Positions 51,386 to 61,143 of a stretch of 64,000 bases of DNA are shown here, one piece after another. This DNA comes from Gavia stellata (taxonomy: Eukaryota; Chordata; Aves; Gaviiformes; Gaviidae). Position 1 is the first letter of the stretch; each line of letters opens with the position of its first letter. The stretch is taken from contig NC_082637.1 in the NCBI RefSeq assembly GCF_030936135.1, forward strand, positions 47,556,603 to 47,620,602, read 5' to 3'. A program made the position numbers and the translations under genes. The notes under the pieces are model-generated. The model was not told where the DNA came from. It saw only the letters and a program-made list of their open reading frames with translations, and did no database searches.

Positions 51386-51471
51386 ACTTTCTTAAGGTGC
51401 ATTGAGGACTGGCAGCCGGGAGAATTTGCATTTGGATGGGAGCCTTTACAACTGACTGCCAGATATTCCAG
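51386..51471 (+). other. Exon-like or 5S-like SINE interval
   Basis: An open 86-base interval is flanked by TTGCCAG and by CCAG|GTGAGA. Read in frame it gives TFLRCIEDWQPGEFAFGWEP and onward without stop. However, its core TTTGGATGGGAG followed by GCC...ATTCCAGGTG also resembles the box C part of 5S rRNA, the head of AmnSINE-type repeats. I cannot decide between these. Confidence 0.25.
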
Positions 51472-54400
51472 GTGAGAGCGTACCTGAAAGAGGAGATGGC
51501 ACTGGTGAAACTAGGCAGTGTACCTGCTCAAATTTGCTGGCTTTTGTTGAAAACAATGTCTCAAGTCTAGCAGTGTTTGGGTTGGTCAGTTTTATACTTT
51601 TCAAAACTTGCTTGCTGGGAGAGGTGCTAGCCTTGTCATCGGGGCTGGCTGTTTTCCCTGGTGATTCCAGGGTTTGTAATGGCAGTGACCAGATTAAACT
51701 ATAAATATAGCAGCTAATGTAGTTGAAAGTATACTTATTTTCTGCATCCTTAATCTTTTTTGTGATACATTAACTGAGAGCTGTCAAATGCCTGCAGTAA
51801 AGCTGTAAGATAAACCTGTACCTGCTTTAAGATCTTCTTCACAGGTGCCTTGGAATAAAAAAACCTGTTTTGCTTTTGAGATAAAGAGGATATCCTTTAG
51901 TGCATCCACCAATTAAAGCAATAAAACATCCCGTGAGACACTAGCATTTTCTCAGAACACAGTGAAGTATTACATATTAATTACTTTCATGTATTGCTCC
52001 TAATTATCTGTAATGGCCAAAGGTAACCAAACCAAAAATAAACAAAGCATATGCGGAAACTCTTTTGACCAAAACACATGCTACAGAATTTTGATATGGC
52101 TCCAGAGGGGCTTATTATGGGTTGGAAGTACAGAAATTTGCCTTTGGTTTAGGCATAAAACTTTTCAAACATGGCTGCACTCTGTTAGTTTGTTGACAGA
52201 CTCATTCCACACAATTGTCAGCCCCCTAGTACATATTATAGAGGGGTCATTAGTTCTGGGAAAATGGAATATTTGTCATCACTGCAGCAGAAGTGTGTAC
52301 ATATCATAAATGGAGCCTGAAGGGATTTAGTTCCAGGTTATTAAGTGTTCATTTGAGATGCTGGATAATAACTGCTGTTTCTTATATTTTAGATTAGACT
52401 GCCCTTACTGCCTGTAGGACTTATTTTCAGCGACTGTTAGTCTTGTTATTATACATACATATTTAATGATTGACGCAGTATCAACAAAATCAGTAAACTT
52501 GTGTACTGTCCAAAAGCTGCAAATTATCAATTCATTAGTTAACACTTTATCACTAACTAAGCTCAATCAAGAACTCTGCTGCAAAAATATCCAGTAATTA
52601 ATGAGACAACATTGTTATTTGGAGCTTTTTACAAGTAAAAATGGGCAACTCTGTGGGTTTGTTCACTTACTAGAGTACATATAAAAGCAATGATACAAAT
52701 CTTACAGAATAAATTTCTGTAAGAGAAGCTGCAGTGGAATCAACATCACCCTGAAAAAAATAAATTTAAGATATCAGGGCAAACACAGGTACTTTTTCAA
52801 AAGGTTTGTCTGAAATAACACTGGTGGCCACTCCAGTAATGTTGTATTTTCCTTGCCTAATTAGACTCATAGCCTATACTGCAAGCTCAAACTCTAACAA
52901 TAGTGATGCAATTGTTAACTAGAATAGCACACTAGAGGGAGAAAAATAACATTAACTATAGCAAAATCTCTTTGAAAACATAATTTTCAGCTGCTTATTT
53001 GCAAATAGACAATAGAGACTAGGGTTTTTGTATCAGTATTTTGCAGATATGATTCCTCTGTGGTAGATACTAAATCTAATAGAATCAAGAACTTTTCACT
53101 ATTAAGTCTGTTTTTTGAACCGAACCCTGTGGTTGAACAGTCAAAATATATTGGGAAGTTACAGTTCTGATCAAATGGCACCAACATTCAGGTTGGATAT
53201 GCAGTAGAATCATAGTGGAAACCAAACACAAAGGGGCTATTGTTTAAAGAATTGGCCAAAATAGCTAAACTAAATATTATATTTCAGATTTGCTACTGCA
53301 TCTTTTTCCCCCTTTGATTTTTGTCGGATGATTGTTTTATTACTGCAGTTGTTTAAAATTATAACTCTCCCTGCAGAGAGAGCTGCTGCTCTTTGCTGCG
53401 GAAAAAATAGTGACCCTGATTGTGAACCTCTGAAGTCATACCATTGTGAGTGGACCCGTTGAGGCTGAAAACTTGCACGGAGTACCAGCTAAAGATTAGG
53501 CCAGTAGTCTCTCACATTTCAATAGTCACTAGTAGGGAATTATTATTTCATTTAAGGAATGCAATTTGAGACAATTACACTTAGTTATGGAGGTAGCACA
53601 TAACAACCTGTTGTTACATTTGGCTTCCCTGGTAATAATTTTCCAGGCTATTTGTCAGACTGTCATTTTTGGGGCTGGAATTTTCCCTGCTTTGTGTCCA
53701 CCTTAGCTTGAAATCTGTTTAAAACTCTGGCCACTAAATAACACACAGATAAATACACACAGCTGAAATAGATGGGAAATAGGAGAAAGAAGTAGATTTT
53801 TGTATTGTCAGTCCTGACTACAGAATTTTTCTGTGCGATTTTGTCTCAAATGCATAACACCATGGATAACTCTTGTCCTTCTCTGTAAGAAATAAATAGT
53901 ATAGTAATGTTTAATTCATGAAGGGAAGCATCGTCAGGAAGTATAAGATTTTCTAGAGCTGCTCTGTTTCATCCTCATTTATCTACAGATGCCCTTTTCA
54001 ATCCACAAGTTTTTTTATGTACAGGTTTTATGTGATTTACTATTCCTTATTCACACTGTGGCAGCGAAGATCCAGTCAAGTGCTGTTTAATAGGCAAGGT
54101 AGAGAACAGCATCCCTCAGGACACAGCCAGTTTGTAATTAGGAGGAACATTTGGGCTAGGAAATTGGTAATTAGCCTCACAGTTCTACCATTTGACTGGA
54201 GAACTGAACAACACATAGCTGTTTTATGGTTCCAGAAGCCAGGTCTATGCTAAGTTTTATTGCAGTGTGGGTAAACTCTGTTCCAACACATGCAGGTCCA
54301 GTAGGCCAGTTGACCAAGCTGTGCATAGTTATGCATGCTAGCACATCTACATGGCTGTATAATTAAATTATCACTCCTGAGCTCAGTCGTTGTATCTGCT

Positions 54401-57400
54401 AAGGTCCACCTTTAGATCTACATGAAATGTATTAATGTGCTTTGATCCCATCTCTATTGTTTTGGTTGGGTTATACTCATATACATTAGCAGGTGACTCA
54501 GCACATTACCAGCAGCTCAGTAGATCAAAGTGGCTGCTGCTGATGTCTCTACATTAGACTAAGCATGGTTCAGGGGTTTATGTCAGACTCATTCTAATTT
54601 GGTTAGTTGGACCAAATATCCCCACTACGCAGGTGTCTCAAAACTGTCTGAAGAGCTAGTGCTTGTCTCAGATCCTTAGAGACTAGGTCCTTTGGTGTGC
54701 ACTGGGAGCACGGCTTCTGCTCTCGTTTAGTTTGCTCTGAAAGAAATCTGATTTGCATGCCCTAACTTTGCTCTGTGATCCAAATCAGTGTGTAGTAAGT
54801 GCAGGCAGTCAAGGGTTTCACTTAAAAAAGGCTATCCTGCTCTGAATTTAAGTGCTAATTCAAGTGTAGCAGCTGACAGGTGTTGAGTTGCTGCTTATTT
54901 AAACATGTCCTATCCGTAACATTGTGTGAGTGCTTCTGGATGGTGTCCCAATGAAGTCAGACTGCAGCTCAATGTGGTTTATATTCACCATTTTGACTGC
55001 CTTGATTTGAGTAAGCTGGACTTCAACAACTGGCCACAGGTCAGAGACAGTTTAAGAAAGCAATCCTTGCTGTCTCTCAAGCATTAGTCACCGGTTCCTG
55101 GATCGGATGCAGCACTTAAGAGTAACCATGTGAATGAGTGTAGTATGTGCTCACGTTATCTGCCATGCACATAAATTTGGGCATGCTAAGTGGGTGTTCT
55201 GCAGCTGACATCAGTATGCCGGCTTAAGTGCATTACCTCATAGATATGATCCACACCTATTGCATCATATATCGTACGATTAAAGTCCCATGACCAAAAC
55301 CATTAGTTTCTGCCCTATCCTGTACAATTTCAGTTGTTCTTTACTGGCTTAGGCAAGTGCTGGACTGGCTTATGTGCAGATGTAAGACGTGGTAATGTCT
55401 TGCTAGTGCAGGCTCAGGGTGGTACTGATTATGTAGACCCACTGATACTCAATTCTAATTCTTTTTTTATTAGGCAAATTAATAAACTCCAAGGAAAAAA
55501 ATATCTGGGGAATTAGTTTTTCTTCTCAAATAACTAGTCCAACTTTCTTAATATAGCTATTGTAATCTAAATTTTCATTTGAATATTCATTTTTTCATTG
55601 GAAATGGGGAAGAACTAGGGACAAGGGAGGAAAAAAATGGTGTGTTCGGTTAGGCGCCTACTCTCCCAAAAGATTATGCTCACTAGATGTCCTGTTTTAT
55701 CAGTGGGAGCTGTGTATATGAATGAGACAGATTATTTTTTATATAAAAATTCAACTTGATCTGACTTGTGTTTGCTTGCTTTTTTTAATGAAAAACAGGT
55801 ATGACATTTTCAGGCATGTCTGAAATGCCTAAATTCAGACTTGAATTTCACCAATTCAGTAACTAAAGCAAAAGGACAAAACGCTTTTCACCTTACTATC
55901 TGCCTTCAGCTTTGCAATTTGCAAGCAGCGTATCTGGCTACATCCGGCTGCTAGATTTTATTATTTCTAGTACTTGATTCCTTTCTCAGTTGGGTTGTAT
56001 GTGCAGTAGCAGTGAAAATGGATGAACACCCACATTTGGGAACAGAAAGCATCTGGTGTTCAATATCATGGAGGCGCTAGAATACTGTTGTCCTGTAAAA
56101 TACGTGTTAGAACAGGTAAGCATGACTAATGCATATGAACTTGAACAAATCACAAAGACCTGGTTTTGACTAAGAGTGGGAGGATTTTAGTCCTTCACAC
56201 TTGTGATATTCATGCTCTGTGCTGCAGTGGATGTATCAGAAATCCATTCACGACTGAAATGGGTTCCCTGTACTTGTGAAGATAAACAATGCCTGCGACA
56301 CTCCTCCTGCATGAGTCAATATGATGCTGCCTGCTTGTAGTGGAAGTGATTTCACACATCCCTTGAGTTCCTCAGAGCTCCTGATGGAAAAGCCGCTGCT
56401 CGGGGACCTAAGGTAGTTCTTGGGTACTCTCTGGAGAGTGCTGAAAATTGCTGTGTGTGGATTGCATCTACTTGTGTGGTCTTTTTCCCGTGTCTTATAT
56501 AACTTCACAAACAGTCAGATACACTGTCACAAAAGTGTTCTTAATAATTAAAAACATTGACATTAAATGTAAAAGAACAATAAATGCTTATTGGGCCAGC
56601 TTTTCTTGGATCCTCTTGTTGCACTGGCATAGAGTAGGGTAAGCTGCACTGATGTGGGTGGCATTACAACACCATAAAGCAGTGGTTAACTTAGCAAATC
56701 TGGTATATCTGATTTTCAAAAGTGAGGAATCTGCCATTTCTCCATTTCAGTAGGCCCTGTATATGTCCTTTAGCAACTGCTACGGAACAGTGAACTATGT
56801 TTTTTATGTAAGTGGCCGCAGGTTCAGGTCCTGTTTGATCTTCTTCACCAGAGACAATATTTAACTTGGGTGGCAACAAAAGAACTTTTTAGAGCAGGGT
56901 GAGAAATAAATGAACACAGAAGAAAGAGACCAGTCTGCAAAGGCAAAAGCAGCTACAACTTTATTATTTTTCAACATTGCTTTTCTAACAGAAGAAAAAT
57001 ACTGAAAGAAACATTTGCTTTTTGGTTTGGGTTATATGAAAAGAGACTGATTCTACATTCTCTTCAGTTTTCAATAACCAAGGAACATTTTATAAGTTTT
57101 TAATTGTTTTAATCCTTTGTGGAATAGTAACATTTTTATGATAACTTGTTTTTTTCTATGGGAGAATATCACTATGTAAAAGTGGGAACATTCTGTAAAA
57201 TCATGTGTTTTAATGAAATGTTGTTTTAAAAGGATAAAAAAAGAGCATTTTTGTGATATCAGAATGGTTTAATTTGTGTTTTGTTTTTGAAATTTATCAA
57301 ATGTATTCCTGTATACTTCTTCAGTGTAAACAAAGAAGCAAGGTAAATTCCCATCTGGCTCAATATTGTTAGAGAAAAATAATTGTTTAGATTTATGACT

Positions 57401-58212
57401 CTTCTCTTGCATAGCAAAGAAATTAATTGAAGAGTTAACAAGTAAATGTTTTCATCCAAAAGATATGGTATTTAGATACATAGACATATAGGTAAACAGA
57501 ACACACTATTATTACTCTGTGTTTAGTTATTCCTGCCTGTATTTCTCCTGACCTGAAGAAGATGAAATGCAGCAAGTGTTTGGATTAGTGCACACCAGGT
57601 ATGGCAAGTGATACCTTGCAAAGCTTTCCCGTGCTGTTATGATGAACTGATTTGCTGCCTTCTATTTCAAACTCTCTTTCATGCTTGCTCTGACATTTCT
57701 CAGACTGGTTTATAATAACCTCAGTAGTCTTTTTCTTACCTACCCAAGAAAAATCAAAATCCTTTCCTCTGTTCATTTAATGATGAAGATCTGTAAATTT
57801 CTTAGATGATGATCAGAGAAGCTCATTCTTTCTCTTCCTGATTCCATTAAAGAATATATTTCTCCTTCTGTCCAGCTGATCAGACTAATCCTTAACTCGC
57901 TTCACTGTGGCTCATCGAGACAGGCAGAACAACTTATATCTGTATTAAGCCAGACTCTGTGAGCTCTGTAAATGGAAATGTGCAATTTTGCATGCAGCTG
58001 TCTGAATGAGTTATTCCTATTAAAAAAGCGATCCTCTTTCCTAGAAATATGTTGTTGTCACTTGGAAATGCAGAGTTACATAAGAAAGTTCTGCTGTATC
58101 GCAGTAATAATATATCATGGAGAATTAAAAGTGTCTGCTTCTCATCTATCCATTTGCATTTTTTCAAGATTATGTACTGTGGCCTTATTCTTTCACTGAA
58201 TTTTAGTAGGAC

Positions 58213-58218
58213 TTTATT
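58213..58218 (-). promoter_or_regulatory. Candidate polyadenylation signal of the FAM240-type gene
   Basis: TTTATT on the plus strand reads AATAAA on the minus strand, about 130 bp after the stop codon, which gives a short 3'UTR. Confidence 0.6.
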
Positions 58219-58347
58219 AGTAGCTTTAGTAAGTAGTCTGGAAAAGGGCCAGATTCTGACCTTTTGCTTGTTCAGCAGTGTAACCGCTGGTTTATAGGCG
58301 CATGCAGGTCAGTCAGGCCCAATGTTTTCTGTGTTTTCACAGTAACT

Positions 58348-58480
58348 TTAAGCAACAGTTTTATCTGGTGAGGGAAGAGCCTCGATGGGCAGCAGCGTCA
58401 TCTGTTCTTTCTGCGTTTTTGTGTGCGCCTGGACCTGCCTTGCTCGGCCTTCCAGCCGCAGAGTCCATTCGTGGCGGAGT
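58348..58480 (-). CDS. FAM240B: FAM240-type gene, terminal coding exon
   Basis: The exon has 133 bases from the acceptor TTTGCAG at 58480/58481 to TAA (58348-58350). The first base completes a Lys codon; the exon then reads LRHEWTLRLEGRARQVQAHT and ends in SPDKTVA. LR.EW..RLE.R continues the family core in phase, which is strong support for the splice. Confidence 0.78.
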
Positions 58481-61140
58481 CTGCAAAGAGAGGACAAGTG
58501 CTTAGCAAGTACTGAGCCAAATCCTTCAAATGTATCCAGGGCTTTTCAGCAGGGTCGAAGCTTACCTTTCTTTCATCACCATAGCACTTGTCCCGTATTT
58601 ATTTACCATCTACACATCTCTCTAGCTTGCTAGATTGGGAATGCAGGGGAGAAAGGGATAGTGCTGATGCTATCAGTGGTTGACATTGCTGGATTCTTAA
58701 TGAGTCAAACAACTGCAGAAATACTGTCGGTGTGAAGAGCTCTGTTTTTTCCTCTGGGGTATTCTCAAAGCCACACAGAAGTACTGTCTATCCAGTAAGG
58801 TCATTCAATGTGTAAATTGAAAAATACAATTACACCCCCCGACCGTCCAAGTTTACTGTAAAATGCTGTGGAGAAGAGCAAGCAGAATTTTAAATATGTC
58901 CATTTGCGTTTACTCTGAAGAAAAAAAAAAGGAAAAAAAAGTAACCATTTTGTACCGAAAATCTCTGCAGACCTCGTACGTGTTTAATGAAAGGAATTGA
59001 TGTCACATGCAAGAGGAGCCACATAGCTTCAAGACACAAGTATAGTACAGACAGAAGAGAAAATCGCTAGGGACCACTGCAAGATATTATTGGCTGGGTC
59101 ATTTTCCAAAGGAAATGGTGTTATGAAACACCTGACCCAGCAATTTTATAGGATTAGATATCATATGGTAATGCCAAATGCATCATGGAATATATGGGTT
59201 TTTATATTACATTTGGTAGAGTTAAAAAGAACAGCAGCCAATGATTTCATCTGAGAATAACTTAGCAGTAGCTGTTTCACATGGATGCCTGTGTTAGTTT
59301 GGCTTCTGAATTTGATTTCAGACTGTGTTTTAAACTCTTCTTACTTGGACTGCCCTGTCTTGGCTTCACTGTTCTCTTGTGCATATAGTTAAGCCTCAAA
59401 AAATTGGTGCAATTAGTAAAAAATTGCCATTGAAGCACTGGTGTTCCTTTGTCAACTAGTGTCCTAGGTGTCACAGAGGGAGCACTTGCCTATACTTACA
59501 GAGTCATCTAATTCTCCCAGGTGCCACTTATGGGAGGTAGTGGACCTGTAGATTTTGTAATGACAGGGTCTATTACCTCCTGAAAGTATCTTTTTTTCAA
59601 ATTAGAGAACACTTTGTGAACAGTTTGGGCTTTGGTCAAGTGACCTTGAAGGAACTTGTTTGAGTCTATTTCAGTTGCAACCAGCCAGTTAAGACATATT
59701 GAATATGTAAGTTTAGACATATTCAAAGTTCTTTTGCTGCATTTTTTTTCTATTCAAAGAAGACCTTATAAAAGCTTTTAACATGTTTAACTTTTTGAAG
59801 TTAAAAATATTATCTGCACCCCTAATTGCAATTGTTTTGCGATGTCTTCTTGTGGTATCTTTTTGTGACGCTAGAGTGACAAAGGTTTCCAGTGCAGCTG
59901 AACACTTTCCTGGGTTTTATTATACATGTTTTGTCTCCAGCAACTTGGTGATACTGGGAATATTACTGACTAGCCGGAGTAAGATACTGGGACCAGGACT
60001 GTCTACATCTGACTGTTGGGACACAAGGCCTGCACAGATCTTGATTTCCTCATCTTTAAAAAGACAATGGTAGCTTCCTCCTTGGGTCAGAGTACCTGGA
60101 ATTTTTTTTGAAGAAACTGCCCTTTACCAGCACATTCCAGTTTGTGGAAGTCAAATTAATTTATGTGAATGTCCCTGTTTTCAGGAAAGTTTATGCAGGA
60201 GAACCTTTGTCAACTTCAGGAGGCAAGCCCATCAGAAAAACACAAGAGGCACAGGTATTTCTCATCCTCTTTCTCCATCCATTATTAGTCAGGGGATTCA
60301 CTTAGTGTGTGGAAGACCCTGGTTCAAACTCCTGAGGTGCAACAGGGCGAGCAACTATTTGAAGCGGTCTACCACACTTGTGTGGAGTATCTATATCACA
60401 GTCACAGCTCTTTCTAGGTGGCGCCTGTTGTTTTATACTGTTTTGGAAAAATATTAAATACATTTGAGTAGCCTTATTTTTTATCTGTTGTAGAGCAGGA
60501 ATGCTTGTGAAATGTGTTTCATAGGAGAGGAAGATCTTATTGTACCTTTTCTACCTTTGGGCTTATATGATGCAAAGGGCTGTTAAACATGATAAAGATG
60601 CTATGGACTTGTTTATGCTACACATGAAATGGGTGGTTTGCCTGTCCCTTTAATGTAATACTATTTTATTTATTTGTGTAGCTGTACCAGTTCCAGGTAA
60701 AAATCCTGATATTTTCTGGCTGACACAAGCCATAGTGCCAAGGTGCTTTATTTTTACGTGGCTATGCTCCAAGGCCTTTCAAGAATGCTCATGAGGTTCA
60801 GGGGTGAGGGGTGTCTGAGTTTCCATGCAGAAGAGCCATGGAAATATGAGACAAGCAGCTGTGAGAGGAAAAGTGCCAAAGATCCAGAACACAATCTGTG
60901 CTATGAATAAAGCAGTACAATAACAGGTTACCTTATTTTAAAGCACGTGATGACATGCCTTGCTGTCTTGTGCAAAAGAAAAAATACCACTTACTTTTTC
61001 AGGGCGCTTTTGCTTAGCCTAGACTCTTCACCTTCTCGTTGCTTAGTTTGCTCTTGGATGACTTTTTCCCAGAAGTTTTTCAGCCCTTCTGCATCATGAC
61101 CACCCATCTTGTGGTGTCTAAAGCTGGTATGCTTGCTCAT
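58348..61140 (-). CDS. FAM240B: FAM240-family small protein, two coding exons, 92 residues
   Basis: The protein has no known function that I can cite. Two exons, 60995-61140 and 58348-58480 (146 + 133 = 279 bases), join at codon 49 (AA|A) across a 2.5 kb GT-AG intron to give 92 residues plus stop. Residues 19-61 contain GLKNFWEKVIQEQTKQREG, then SALKK and, across the splice, LRHEWTLRLEGR. This is the FAM240 core (LK.FWEK.I..QT..RE...R..SALKKLR.EW..RLE.R). It should form a charged helix or coiled coil, and no signal peptide or membrane segment is seen. The N-terminus MSKHTSFRHHKMGG is His/Lys-rich. The ATG sits 3 bases after the acceptor TTTTCAG, so at least one upstream 5'UTR exon exists and was not found. 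The family call is strong; the paralog (FAM240B, suggested by memory of human chromosome 9) is less so. Confidence 0.75.
58481..60994 (-). other. Intron of the FAM240-type gene
   Basis: A 2,514 bp GT-AG intron. It carries a tRNA-like hairpin repeat (60283-60390), an A-rich tract at 58918-58940, and a minus-strand ORF with a strong downstream donor at 59497-59720 (see findings). Confidence 0.7.
60283..60390. repeat. Ancient tRNA-like foldback repeat
   Basis: The arm GTGTGGAAGACCCTGGTTCA (from 60307) matches the reverse complement of the stretch ending at 60377, GTGTGGTAGACCGCTTCAAA, so it can fold back on itself. Each arm carries a pol III B-box-like GGTTCAAACTC or TTCAAAT. The upstream GGATTCACTTAGTG resembles the head of tRNA-derived SINEs of amniotes. 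Confidence 0.6.
60995..61140 (-). CDS. FAM240B: FAM240-type gene, coding exon 1
   Basis: The exon holds 48 codons plus two bases, from ATG at 61140. The exon itself begins at 61143 (AAA before ATG, after GCTTTTCAG) and ends at AAAAA|GTAAGT (60995/60994). It encodes the FWEK motif and ends in SALK plus AA. Confidence 0.78.
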
Positions 61141-61143
61141 TTT

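Larger units (their letters stand above)
49848..58212. other. Intergenic region without proven gene
   Basis: About 8.4 kb. It holds overlapping ORFs on both strands at 49911-50442 (possible degraded provirus flank), a low-complexity tract at 50473-50530, a 5S-like or exon-like interval at 51386-51471, a possibly decayed DNA transposon at 54280-55280, and a short start-codon-to-donor interval at 56068-56115. All of these are tentative; see findings. Confidence 0.45.

Noticed and set aside
58302-58633. Plus-strand ORFs over the FAM240 terminal exon
   Set aside because: They are antisense to the minus-strand exon, which matches a protein family in phase.
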